From the NCBI RefSeq assembly GCF_904849725.1, contig NC_058518.1, positions 415,965,081 through 416,029,080 on the forward strand: 64,000 bases of DNA. The letters run 5' to 3'. Made by a program: the position numbers and the translations under genes. Source of the DNA: Hordeum vulgare subsp. vulgare (lineage: Eukaryota; Streptophyta; Magnoliopsida; Poales; Poaceae). Below are positions 36,356 through 47,702 of this stretch, piece after piece (within the stretch, counting starts at the first letter, position 1; every line of letters begins with the position of its first letter). The notes beneath the pieces were generated by a model. The model searched no databases. It worked only from the letters and a program-made list of their open reading frames with translations, and was not told the origin of the DNA.

Positions 36356-37378
36356 ATGTTCAGGAGGAAGTTTCATGGTGGTTCCTCAAGTAAGAAGGGT
36401 CCCCGTCTTTCTTTTCAGGAGCGAGAACCTTTTAAACTAAGGGACGCACCGGTGCAACCATGTGAATGGCCTTCCGATGAGTTCATGATCGAAGTAGGTT
36501 TCAAGGATGAGTTTGATACACTTGTCCACAATGCCGGGTTAGAAGAATTCCTCTCACATAAATGTGAACAGTATGCTATGCTCACTGCCTCTTTTGTGCG
36601 TAGATTTAAATTTTCAGTTCGCCGTGACTCATCCATACTGTTTGATCTGTACGATAAATCCTATGCCCTGGATTTGGAGGATTTCAATAGGATTTGCAAG
36701 ATACCCGATGGGGGTAGTATTAATGATCCTTCTAAGTCTTCGGTCAGAGACTTTGTCTCCAGTATAACTGTTGGAGAAACCAGAGATATCACGCAAGCCA
36801 CCATAGGAAGCATTCATTTCCCTGCCTTGCACTACTTTGCCCTCTTCATAGGTAGGTGCATTAACGGTAAGGGTGCATATTGTCACATATGCGCTTCCGA
36901 CCTTAGTATCCTTAAGAGCACAGTAACAGGTGACAGGAGCTTCAATATGGGAGCTATAATAGCAAGGAGGCTGAATAAAAATGCCAGTGAGGGGGATTTC
37001 TTTGGTGGAGTTTATGCTTCACGCTTAGCAAATTTTCTTGGAGTATCCATCCGTTCAGAAGACCCTCCTCTCCGTACAGCCTACCTTGATCGTGTCGCTC
37101 TAACATGCTACCAGTTCCTTGAGAGAGATCATGGATCCCTCCTATACCGCTTGATATTTAACCGGCATCGTGTTTTCCATATTACCCTTCCTGCTCCTGC
37201 TTTCTTTGACTTTCGGGTAAAACGAAGATACTACATAACCATAGGAGAGGCAGAGGAGTATGAGAGGGAGGCGACGGCTGCTCGACTTCGTGAGGCAGCT
37301 ATTCAGGCAGTGGCTGCAGCACTCCCGTATAACACCCATTATGATTTTGGGTTTCGCGAGGACCATCCATGGGAGTAG
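36356..37378 (+). CDS. ATHILA ORF1-like protein of G2 (340 aa), intact
   Basis: An uninterrupted 340-codon gene starting MFRRKFHGGSSSKKG. It resembles the plant 'retrotransposon ORF-1 protein' family known from Arabidopsis Athila: a basic N terminus (1-30), then a mostly helical body with LTASFVRRFKFSV, LYDKSYALDLEDFNRIC and HFPALHYFALFIGRCI. In Athila elements this gene follows pol and has been called env-like, but its role is not established. I start at 36356 rather than the upstream in-frame codons because this ATG begins the basic segment typical of the family. The frame being intact in an element lacking pol suggests recent selection or recent insertion. It has no obvious signal peptide. 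Confidence 0.72.
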   Translation: MFRRKFHGGSSSKKGPRLSFQEREPFKLRDAPVQPCEWPSDEFMIEVGFKDEFDTLVHNAGLEEFLSHKCEQYAMLTASFVRRFKFSVRRDSSILFDLYDKSYALDLEDFNRICKIPDGGSINDPSKSSVRDFVSSITVGETRDITQATIGSIHFPALHYFALFIGRCINGKGAYCHICASDLSILKSTVTGDRSFNMGAIIARRLNKNASEGDFFGGVYASRLANFLGVSIRSEDPPLRTAYLDRVALTCYQFLERDHGSLLYRLIFNRHRVFHITLPAPAFFDFRVKRRYYITIGEAEEYEREATAARLREAAIQAVAAALPYNTHYDFGFREDHPWE

Positions 37379-39003
37379 ACCAAGCTAGGCCAAAAGCCTA
37401 AGCTTGGGGGAATACGTGTTCTCACCGACTTTACATTCATGCTTATGCTTTCACTTTGTTAGCCGGTGTTCACACTTTGCCATTGTATTATCCATGCTAG
37501 TTTATTTTTGTTTTCTTGTTTTCTTGTTTTGTATCCTTTTGAGAAAACCCAAAAAGATTTTTCTTTTTTTCTTTTGCTTGTTGGGAGCTTTCCCGTGTAA
37601 ATAATTTTATTTTTCTTTGGGTCAAGGTAGAAGATATTGGTTACAATGTTTAGTGGCTCTTGCATGCATACCTGTTTAGCTTTCAAAGAGCCATATTACT
37701 TTGTCTTCTCCTTTGTGTTTGCCTGGAGATTCAGCTTAGTCCAATGCACGAGCATTCTTATTATTTTTCACATCGTTCGATCGTGCAAGTGAAAGGCAAT
37801 AATGATGATATATGATGAAGTGACTGAGACTGAAAAGCTGGTATGAACTCTATCTATTTTGTTTTTGTAAATATGACTAGCTTATCGACCCAGATTCAGC
37901 TTTGTTGTGAGAGACCCATGTTTGCAATGACAACTTAGAGATCATAGTTTCTGATGCCATGCTTATTTAGCTGAGAGTTTATAATGGTTTGTCTTGAATG
38001 CCAACATAGATTTTGAGATGATTGTGATGTAGTATGATAGGATGGTATTCTCCTTTGAATGATTCAAGTGGCTTGACTTGGCGCATGTTCATGCATGTAG
38101 TTGAAACAAAATTAGCATAGCCTCTATGATGTTCGTGTTCATGGTGATTTATATCCTGTTCATGCTTGCATTTAATGTTAGTCAAACTCATTGCATCTTG
38201 ATGACTGTTGTCGCTCTTTAGTTGGTCGCTTCCCAGTCTTTTGCTAGCCTTCACTTGTAGTAAGCGGAATACTACTTGTGCATCCACTTCCATAAACCCA
38301 AAAGTTTTTCCATGAGAGTCCAGCATACCTACCTATTTGCGGTTTCTACCTGCCGTTCCAAGTAAATTTGCATGTGCCACTCTCCAAACCTTCAAGAAAT
38401 AATCTGTTTTGCATGCCCGAACCTCTCATGTGGTGACAGAGGGCTATTGGTATCTTCCATGCTAGGAGTGTTATCCTCGACATGTGTTTATTCACTGTCA
38501 TTCACGAGAAAGGGGCCGGTAATTGGAATGCCTAGTTCCATGCATAAATCGAAAACATAACTGTAAAACAAGACTCCCACCGGATTGATGTTAGTATGGA
38601 CGGTACCCGAGGATTCGGCTAGCCGTGGAGTGTGATTGATTGGTGGTGGGGGAGTTAAAACTTTACTTTTCTGTTTGGGAACCGCCTATAGCATGAGTAG
38701 CATGGAAGATATTGAGAACTCTGGGTCATTGCGTTGACAATGAAAGCATGCCACCCAAAATTATTATCTCTGTTTTCAAAGCTTGAGCTCCGGCACCTCT
38801 GCAAATCAATGCTTCCCTCTATGAAGGGCCTGTCTATTTATTTTCATGTTGAGTCATCCTCTTCTTTTACAAGCACCAATTAGAGAGCACCTCTGCCATT
38901 TTTATGCTTTGCTTTTGATTGATATTGAGTATGACTATGACTGGATCTTCGTTGATATGAATTACAATGTTTTGTCAACCTGTAAGAGCATCTAGTGCCC
39001 CTT
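37379..39003 (+). other. G2 3' untranslated region, first part
   Basis: Non-coding, about 1.6 kb. A polypurine-tract-like copy TAAGCTTGGGGGAAT lies at 37399-37413, just after the ORF1 stop. It is interrupted by H at about 39003; CCCTT at 38999-39003 recurs at 52863-52867 as the probable target duplication. Confidence 0.75.
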
Positions 39004-39552
39004 AGTGATTTTGGTGGTTTGAAGACTTATAGGTTAAGTATCTAATGTGTTTTTAAGTGTACACATGATCTATAAGTCATTGAGGAGTTTGAGATATTTG
39101 AAGAATATCGACCCCTAAAAATATAAGTCTTCAGTTGAAGAAATTGGTCTGAAGCTGAAGAAATGAATCGCGAAGAATTTGCGATAAAACTGATATTCCT
39201 CATGAAGATATTGATATTGAGAAGATCGGTGGTTCGTAAAGAAAATCGTTCTGAAGAAACTGAAGCATGAAGATTTACGTTTTCTGTTTTACTTTCTTCG
39301 CATTTGATGAATAGGAACACCGTACTGTTAAAGGGGGTCAAAGTAACGCTATGGAATGAATTTCCTCATGATGCTCAACCCAAGCCAAATACTACCAAAA
39401 GCCTCAAGTGAGGAATATGAGTGACATGAGGACTCTCACAGTTGAGAGTCCCGACCGTTTCAATAAGCCACGCCAAGTCACTGATCTTATCCACTCCAAC
39501 GGTCATATTATTTAAGGGCATAAATGTCAAATCATGTCGGGATGCTCCCAGG

Positions 39553-39562
39553 CTATAAATAG
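39553..39562 (+). promoter_or_regulatory. TATA box in the H 5' LTR
   Basis: CTATAAATAG preceded by CCCAGG and followed by CCGCCCCCC, a strong plant TATA context. Identical in the 3' LTR (52016-52025). Confidence 0.75.
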
Positions 39563-40300
39563 CCGCCCCCCACAACCACTAGCTGGTTGGCTGCTCCGTT
39601 AGAAACTGACACTTGTCATAAGAGCAACCCAAATTCCTCAGAGCTTTCGAGAGTAAATCATCAGTGAGGAAATACACCACCCACCGAAACCACAAACCAA
39701 ACCTAGTGATTGAGCATCACTGAAGAAGTTGTTCCTGTGTGGGACTGAAGCCTTTTACCTTTGAGGACTGTGCATCCTCCAGACGGTTAGGCGTCATGGT
39801 CTAGAGCAATCCAGCAGTCAATTGTGGATCGCCGGGTGACCGAGTTTGTGAGGGTTTGGAAGTCTGTCCTGAAGACTTACCACGAGTGTTGGGCGAGGAC
39901 TGTGTGTCCTTAGCTCAAGGAGAGTACGGTAGGGACTGTGTGTCCCGGGATTGGGTGTCCTTTGGTTTCAATACCAAGCCGCTCCAAACCAGATGTACAA
40001 CTGTCACAGCAGTTGGAACTGGGTCATCAACAACAGTCTTCACCAAGAATCGGGTTCTAATTCCTCAACTCTTTACTTTCTCTGTATTATGTGTTGATGA
40101 CTTTCACTGTAACTGTTTGAAGAATTTGCTGAAGACTTTCTCTGAATTTCCTCAACCCCAAATTCTTCACTTGAGTTAATCATCATCTGTATTCTGCGTG
40201 CCTGCTTGCTGTGCAATCTCTTTTTATAATCTTCACTCTGTAATACTGTTGTTGTGAACGATTGCACAACTGATCCTTAACTGTTTCCGCTGTAAGTTAG

Positions 40301-40344
40301 TCATCAGTGAGGAATTTCCTCAAAAGGAATTTCCTCAGTGATGA
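40301..40344 (+). other. 20-bp-arm hairpin in U5 of element H
   Basis: Arms 40301-40320 and 40325-40344 are inverted copies with two mismatches around a CAAA loop. They lie 55 bases before the primer binding site. The same structure is kept at 52764-52807 in the 3' LTR. A role in reverse-transcription initiation, dimerisation or packaging is inferred, not shown. Confidence 0.75.
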
Positions 40345-40398
40345 AATTCTAAAAATCTCCTATTCACCCCCCTCTAGTCGATATAACGCACTTTCAAT

Positions 40399-40410
40399 TG
40401 GTATCAGAGC
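40399..40410 (+). other. Primer binding site of element H
   Basis: TGGTATCAGAGC, the perfect initiator-methionine tRNA site of Copia elements, two bases after the LTR. Confidence 0.92.
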
Positions 40411-40463
40411 AAGGTACTCCCTTGTTCTATGTGATTTTGGTTTAACCACCTGGAGTTTTAGTT

Positions 40464-42711
40464 ATGTCGACTGCACGCATGTTTAAGGTGACTGCAGCAT
40501 GTCCTACCTACGAGGGAAAGAATTTTCCCTTCTGGAAAAACAAAATGCAAATGCATCTACAAGCTATAGACAATGATCTCTGGTATATTGTGGAAAATGG
40601 TGTCCCCATCATTTCTGCTAGTGTCACTGCAGCTGATGTGAAGAAATTCAAGCAACTCGATTCTCAAGCGAAGAACATCATCTGTGGTCATCTGAGCCCT
40701 GGCCAGTTTGGAAGAGTAAGTGCCTTAGGCTCTGCAACACTGATCTGGGAGAGACTGTGCAAGGTAAATGAAGGAGTATCAACCCAACGCGACTCTCGTG
40801 TTGATATTCTTCGCAATCTCTTCAATCGCTTCAAGAGACATGAAAATGAAAGCTGCCAAGACACCTTTGATCGCCTCACTGACATATCAAATGAATTGCA
40901 AGCACTGGGAGCTCGAGACATCACTGATCACGAAGTTGTGAAGAAACTGCTGAGATCTTTGGATTCTTCATTTGACACTTTAGTTCTGATGATCCAAGAA
41001 AGACCAGACTACAAGATGCTAGATCCTGCTGATATCCTTGAGAGGCTAAATACTCATGAATTCCAGTTAGAAGAAAAGAGAGATCTATATGGACAAAGCT
41101 ATTCCAGACCACGCGCACTGAAGGCAAGAGCAATTTCCTCATCTAAAGAAGAAGACACAGATGACAGCAGCTGTGACCCTGAAGAATTTGGTCAGGAACT
41201 TGCAATGCTTGTGAGGAAATTCCAGAGATTTACACGACGAGGCAAGTTCGGTAAATCATCAAGAAGAGACATGAGGAAATCAGAATCTGCATCTGAGGAC
41301 TACAAGAAACGGACCTGTCACAAGTGCAAGAAATCAGACCATTACATTGCTGATTGTCCTCGCTGGGGAAAGGAATCAAAGAAGAAGAAATACAAGGATG
41401 ACAGTTCTGATGACTCAAAGAAGAAGAAGAAATCTTCAAAATCCTCATCCTCAAAGTCCTCCTCACACAAGAAGACTAGCTTCAGAAAGGCTCGGGCACT
41501 TATTGGCAAGGAAATGGATTCCGAGGCAGAATTAGAAGAATGTGATGATGAAGAAGGCTCTGGAGAAGATTCAGAATCCGGACAGGCTAGTCTTGCACTA
41601 GCAACCAATTTCGTCAGCAAGTCAATCTTCAATCTTGAAGAAAATGAGTGCACCATCCATACTGATGACTATGCTGATGACTTCGCTCCAACCTATTGCT
41701 TCATGGCAAAAGGTTCAAAGGTATCACATAATGCCTCCTCATCTGATTCAAGTGACTGTGAACATGATGATTACAAAAAAACCCAGTTACAGTAAACTTG
41801 CCATCATTGCCACTAAACAACAAACTGCTCTGGAAAAGCTTCAAAAACTGCTAGACAAAAGTGATGATCTGTTGAATGATGAAATGAATCTTAATCAAAT
41901 CCTCGCTGATGACATGAAAAATCTTCAGTCTAGATTTGATATTCTTCAGGATCGTTATGATACACTCCTCACTGATCATGAGAAGCTTTCCTACGAATTT
42001 CTTCAAAGGAAGCTTGATCTTGAGAAGCTAAGGATGCCTTATGATGATCTTCGTATGGAAAATGATTCATTACTAGCTCAACAGATCAGCGCTACTCAAG
42101 TTGAATTTATTCCTCCATGTCTTAAATGCATTGATCGTGAAACTGCTAATTCTTCACCAGAATCTTCAAATGCTACCACTGCTACAAATACTTCAACTGC
42201 ACCTGTTGTGTCTATTTCCTCACTTGAGGAAAACACAAATGTCACTGATGAAAATGCAGGGTTGAAGGAATTGTACGTGACAGGCATGTACAAAAGCCTC
42301 AAAGGACATCAAATCCTGTGTGATGTGCTCAAAAAGCAGATCTTGAACAGGAACCCGAGGAAAGAAGGAATTGCCTTTGAGAGGAAATTGAATGCTGATG
42401 GATCTTATTGGAAACCTGAGCAGTATCCCAAAACCTCATGGGTTGCTGCTACTGGGCCTCCTTTTGATCCATCTAATCTAACTGGCTTCTCATGTGAATT
42501 ATCCTATTCCTCGGATGAGTCATTTGATTCCAACTATAAACTGTTCAAAGATCAATCTGGTGAAGTATTTGCTCGATATGTTGGAACTAACTGCAGGAAT
42601 GGCCCTCCTCTGAGGAAAATCTGGGTTCCCAAAAGTTGTCTTGAAAATCTTCAAGTAAATGTCCTCATGACATCACCTCTGAAGAATCTGAACCCCATAT
42701 CAAATTCCTGA
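40464..42711 (+). pseudogene. H gag, frameshifted at an A7 run
   Basis: The first frame (443 codons, 40464-41795) starts MSTARMFKVTAACPTYEGKN. It has a plant Copia gag (UBN2-type) domain at about 10-210 with FWKNKMQMHL, and a zinc knuckle CHKCKKSDHYIADC at about 284-297, then Ser/Lys and acidic low-complexity stretches. It meets a stop at 41793. The other frame continues to 42711 and encodes a coiled coil (LLDKSDDLLNDEMNLNQIL and heptads after it) and a conserved C-terminal part. The two join at AAAAAAA (41775-41781), where one base gained or lost would restore one frame. It could be a mutation or a slippage site; mutation is simpler. The product binds RNA and forms the particle. Confidence 0.8.
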
Positions 42712-43196
42712 GGAGGACCAAAGTCTTCAAGATGATCAAAATCCTCAACTGGTCAAAACTATGCTCATACCCGTGCTTATGTGTCTAACATGCAGGGAAA
42801 CTACAAGGAATATGATTATGAGCGCTATTCTTCAAATCATTATGTTCATAAATCCTCAAACCAGTTCTCTGCATACTCGTATGAGTACTTTAACCCCCTA
42901 ATGTTAAGAGAAGTGCATTAGCTTCAATGCCACCTTTCTCATATGGTGCTCGCAGGATGATGAACGCTTTGCCACCCCTTCAGATGTGGGTGGTGAAGAA
43001 ATCAAACTAATCACTTCTGCAGGTCAGGTCTCCAGATGAATATCATCATCTGAAGAATTTGCTGGAGACCTGAGGAAATGCTTGATAGGACGCAAGCTAA
43101 TGATTGATGAAATAGAAATATTTCACACATCCTTACATTTCTGTTATGATGAAACTAGTATCATATTCTTCAAATTTGAAGCATATGAGATGGTAA
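42712..43196 (+). other. Gap between H gag and pol
   Basis: No open frame. It contains degraded coding-like text rich in CTTCAAG and CCTCAAC; the start of pol (N-terminal part of the protease region) appears lost or scrambled here. Confidence 0.6.
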
Positions 43197-46100
43197 GCTG
43201 TACTAATTCATCTTCAGGATGACAAACCCAAAAATACTGAGTGGGTTCTCGATAGTGGCTGCACACATCACATGACTGGTGATAAAAGCCTACTGATGAA
43301 TATTCCACTAACTCCATCACCTCTGAAGCAAATCACATATGCTGATAAAGGTAAAAGCAAGGTATTGGGACTTGGCAAAGTAGTTATTTCCAAGGATAGG
43401 CATATGGACAAAGTGATGCTTGTTGAATCCCTTGGTTTTAACCTCATGTCAGTCTCAATGCTTTGTGATCTTGATATGATTGTTATCTTTGGTAGATATA
43501 GATGTGTAGTCATCTTGGAATCTGACAGATCCAAAGTCTTCGAAGGTGTAAGAAGAGGGGATTTGTACATTGTTGACTTCTCTACAGGTCCTCAACCAGC
43601 CACTTGCTTACTAGCAAAAACCTCAGAAGGATGGCTGTGGCACCGAAGACTAGGTCATGCAGGCATGAGGAATTTGCACACACTTGCAAAGAAGAAGCAT
43701 GTCATTGGCATCGAATCAGTCAAATTCCTCAAGGATCATCTCTGCGGTGCTTGTGAATCTGGGAAAATGACCAGATCCAAGCATCCCTCCAAAACCATCA
43801 TGACCACTACACGTCCATTTGAATTGCTTCATATGGATTTATTTGGACCTACACACTATGCAACACTAACCAATGCAGCATCTCTATATGGCTTTGTCAT
43901 AGTTGATGATTATTCCAGATACACTTGGGTGCATATCATAGTGTATAAAATTGAAGTGCAGGAAATCTTCAAACGATTTTCTTCAAGGGCATCAACGAAC
44001 TTCGGCATCAAGATCAAACATATCAGGAGTGATAATGGAACCGAGTTCAAAAACACTGGTCTTGATGATTATCTTGATGAACTTGGTATTACTCACGAAT
44101 TGTCTGCTCCTTACACTCCTCAGCAGAATGGTGTCGTCGAAAGAAAGAACAGGACTCTGGTTGAAATGGCAAGAACTATGCTTGAAGAATATCAGACTCC
44201 TCGTCGCTTCTGGCCTGAAGCAATCAACACTGCATGTCATATCTTCAACCGGGTATATCTTCACAAATTCCTCAAGAAAACCTCATATGAACTCCTCACT
44301 GACAAGAAACCCAATGTAAGTTATTTCAAAGTCTTCAGTGCAAAATGCTGGATTAGAGATCCTCATCATAGCTCAAAATTTGCACCTAAGGCACATGAAG
44401 GTTTTATGCTCGGTTATGGAAAGGACTCGCACACCTACAGAGTCTTCAACAACTATCACAACAAAGTTGTTGAGACTGTAGATGTGCGGTTCGATGAAAC
44501 TAATGGCTCGCAAAGAGAGCAATTGCCTTCTGATCCAGATAAGCTGTCTCCTGAGGAAGCGATAAAGCTTAAGCCTAATAAAGACATTGTCCCCACTGAG
44601 GAAATTGGTGAAGAAACAATCCCCATCGCTGATGAAAGTCAAGAAGATGCTCCTGAGGAAATTGCAACAGCACCACTTCCTCAGCCCAGACAAAATCCTC
44701 AACCAGCTCATCCGAGGATTGCAAATGAAGTTGAACTTGACAAAATCCTCAACGACATCAACGCGCCAGGTCCTCTCACTCGCTCAAAAGCTTCACACTT
44801 AGTTAACTTTTGTGGGCATTTTTCTTTTGTATCCATCACAGAACCCTCAAAAGTAGCTGAGGCTTTTCTGGAACCGGAATGGATACAAGCCATGCAAGAC
44901 GAACTTCTTCAATTCAAGCTGAATGACGTATGGGAGCTCGTCAAGCGACCAGATCCTCGCAAGCATAACATCATCGGCACCAAGTGGATTTTCCGAAACA
45001 AGCAAGATGAGGACGGTCAAGTGGTGAGGAACAAGGCACGACTTGTAGCCCAAGGCTACACCCAGGTTGAAGGAATAGATTTCGATGAAACTTTCGCACC
45101 GGTTGCTAGACTTGAAGCTATTCGAATTCTACTTGCTTACGCTAATCATCATAACATCATCTTATGGTAAGCTTGAGGAAGAAGTATATGTTGCTCAGCC
45201 CCCAGGTTTTGAGGATCCAAAGAATCCAGACAAAGTCTTCAGACTCAAAAAGGCTCTGTATGGTCTCAAGCAAGCCCCTCGGGCATGGTATGATACATTG
45301 AAGGAATTCCTCATGAAGAAAGGCTTCAAACCTGGTTCACTCGATCCAACTCTTTTCAAAAAATCTTATGATAATGAGCTGTTTGTATGTCAAATATATG
45401 TTGATGATATCATATTTGGCTGTACTGACAAAAGATACAGTGATGAATTTGCCTATATGATGAGTGAAGAATATCAGATGTCTATGATGGGGGAGCTGAA
45501 ATTCTTCTTAGGTCTTCAAATTCGTCAACAAAGCAATGGAATCTTCATATCACACGAGAAATACCTCAAGGATGTTCTGAGAAAAATCGACATGCATGAA
45601 TGCAAAGGTGCCAAGACTCTAATGCCTACCAACGGTCACCTCGGCACTGATGAAAATGGTAAAGATTTCGATCAGCAGGTATACCGTTCTATGATTGGCT
45701 CTTTATTGTATCTATGTGCATCTAGGCCAGACATAATGCTTAGTGTTTGCATGTGTGCACGTTTTCAAGCAAAACCGAAGGAATCACACCATAAGGCTGT
45801 GAAACATATTCTTCGATACCTAGCTCACACACCAACACTAGGATTATGGTATCCCAAGGGCTCCAATCTTCATCTGGTAGGGTATTCTGATTCAGACTAT
45901 GCTGGTGACCGTGTGGATCGCAAGTCAACTTCTGGCACATGCCATTTCCTCAGAAGATCACTGGTTTGCTGGTCCTCAAAGAAGCAGAACTGCGTATCAC
46001 TCTCCACTGCCGAAGCTGAGTACATTGCTGCTGGTTCTTGTTGTGCTCAATTACTATGGATGAAGCAAATCCTCAAGGATTATGGCATCAACATGAAGAA

Positions 46101-46350
46101 TGTGCCTCTCTACTGTGACAATGAGAGTGCTATCAAGATTGCCTACAACCCAGTACAGCACTCAAAGACCAAGCACATCCAGATTCGTCATCATTTTCTT
46201 CGGGACCATGTCCTCAAGGGCAATATCCTCATCGACCATGTGAAGACTGATGATCAACTGGCTGATATCTTCACTAAGCCCTTGGATGAGAAAAGGTTTT
46301 GCAAGTTGTGGTGTGAGCTAAATATCTTAGAGTCTTCAAATGTTTTGTAA
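43197..46350 (+). pseudogene. H pol (protease, integrase, RT, RNase H), broken in RT
   Basis: The first frame (43197-45170) has the protease triad [10 protein letters not shown] (about 43232), pre-integrase HRRLGH, the CGACESGK zinc-finger end, integrase acids in HMDLFGP, RSDNGTE and [10 protein letters not shown], and the start of RT ([28 protein letters not shown]). It ends with TAA at 45168. A second frame continues to 46350 with KALYGLKQAPRAWYD, YVDDIIFG, then RNase H (YSDSDYAGD, STAEAEYIAA, YCDNESAIKIA). RT motif A, which carries the first catalytic Asp and in E reads MDVKTAFLNG, is absent at the junction. A short deletion (a few tens of bases) explains both the missing motif and the frame change. 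Confidence 0.88.
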
Positions 46351-47078
46351 AAACATGCACACATCCTAACACTTATGCAAAGTTGATGACTTAGATGTGC
46401 AACACATGATGAAACGATATTCTTCAACAAATGAAGAAAGTCACTCTGAATGTGAAGAAATTAACGAAGAAATGGATTCTCAGGGCCCTACGACAATTGT
46501 ACGCGGCGTGTGTAATCAACATTCTTATATGGTGGGCAACGCCACCGCCCAATGTGAAATTCCTCAAGTTGATTTTCTTCAAATGATCAAATTCCTCACA
46601 ATGCATTTTTCTTCAAAACAGTTGTTCTTCATTGTGATGATCTATTGCAAAATCTTCAAAAACACTTGATGACTTTCATTTGCCTAGGTAGACTGTGATT
46701 TCCAGTCCTCAACAGCATTCACTTATTGCTATTTCTTCAAGTTGATGTTTCTGCTAAGTGAATGTGATCGGACCCTATTTTCCCTCTATGCTATACTTAT
46801 CCACTCTATTCAATTCATCATATGCGTTCTACTTGAAACTTTGTTCAAAATCCTCACTGCATCCTTGCCAGCTGATGATTTTGTAACGAAAATCCTCAAA
46901 TCTTCGAAAAATTGTTTTCTTCAAAGGAACGGTAACTGAACCCCCACTTCCCACGATTGGATAGCCACGATCTCCACTATCTCCACCGCATCGTACGGGA
47001 GCTACACGTGTCCTGCGGAGACGTAGAGGCAAGGGCTATTCGGTCCGAAACTTTCGCGCCAAACAGTAACTTTCGGGC

Positions 47079-47087
47079 TATAAATAT
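47079..47087 (+). promoter_or_regulatory. Candidate internal TATA box for the extra ORF
   Basis: TATAAATAT in the context GGGCTATAAATATGTCC, very like the LTR box GGCTATAAATAGCC of the same element. It is 624 bases before the ATG of the 1229-codon ORF and about 270 before the candidate splice donor. Confidence 0.5.
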
Positions 47088-47358
47088 GTCCTTAACCCCC
47101 TCGGTATCATCTTCTTCGCCTCATCGCTCTCCTGCCACAGCACACCGAACCCTAGCGCCACCGCTGGTAGTCCTGTCGCTGGCAAGGAAGAGCTTCACTG
47201 CCTCAACCTTCTCGCCACCAGGATCACGCCGGAGTCGGAACATCTACGTCCGCCGCCGCCGTAGACGTCCTCTGCTGCCAAGTTAGGGTGCATTGGACAC
47301 TTGACCGAAGAGCCTCTCCAACACCACCTTTTTGTGTTCTTCGTTCGCACCTTCCAGG

Positions 47359-47694
47359 GTAATTATATCCCATTTTTACAACAGATTAGATCAGAAATTT
47401 TACCTCTCCCATGTGAAATCTGTTTTTCCTCAAGATACGATGCGCACATGATTCCTCAAACACTATCCATCACCACAATCATTGATGAACTAGCTAAGCA
47501 TCTAAGATTTTCACGAGATTCCTCAATTGTGCGAATTTTCGGATCTGTACAACTCTGGAACCCAAGAACAGAATGCTTAAGCAAATTCCTCAACCACTGG
47601 TTATATTCCTCAAACTATCAAACTTTTCATTTTCTTCAAATCTGAGAACGCATATGACCTCTCCAAATTCCTCGCAACTATACTCTGTTCACAG
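47359..47694 (+). other. Candidate intron in the 5' UTR of the extra ORF
   Basis: Starts GTAATTATATCCC and ends TACTCTGTTCACAG with a T-rich body. It lies between a GC-rich leader and the ATG at 47703. The evidence is splice-site consensus and base composition only. Confidence 0.42.
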
Positions 47695-47702
47695 GTACAC
47701 AC

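Larger units (their letters stand above)
39004..40396 (+). repeat. 5' LTR of element H
   Basis: From AGTGATTTTGGTGG to GCACTTTCA, followed by the primer binding site. Contains a TATA box (39554-39561), a G-rich GGACTGTGTGTCC repeat zone (39895-39960) and a U5 hairpin (40301-40344). Confidence 0.88.
46351..47702 (+). promoter_or_regulatory. H region upstream of the extra ORF: candidate promoter, leader and intron
   Basis: After pol there is AT-rich DNA, then a TATA-like TATAAATAT (47079-47087) preceded by CGGGC, followed by a GC- and CT-rich stretch with CCGAACCCTAGC, typical of plant 5' leaders. A donor-like CAGG|GTAATT (GT at 47359) and an acceptor-like TTCACAG (ending 47694) would define a 336-bp AT-rich intron whose 3' end is 8 bases before the ATG at 47703. 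A 109-codon open frame (46957-47286) overlaps the TATA box and is probably not a gene. Confidence 0.5.

Noticed and set aside
39895..39965. GGACTGTGTGTCC repeats in the H LTR as a possible regulatory array
   Set aside because: Only two to three imperfect copies, overlapping a chance ORF (39856-40179); they agree between LTRs simply because the LTRs are young.
43272..45170. Possibility that H pol is intact and begins at the ATG at 43272
   Set aside because: The frame is open from 43197 and includes the protease DSG motif upstream of that ATG, and the RT is broken at 45168, so it is a fragment of a polyprotein.
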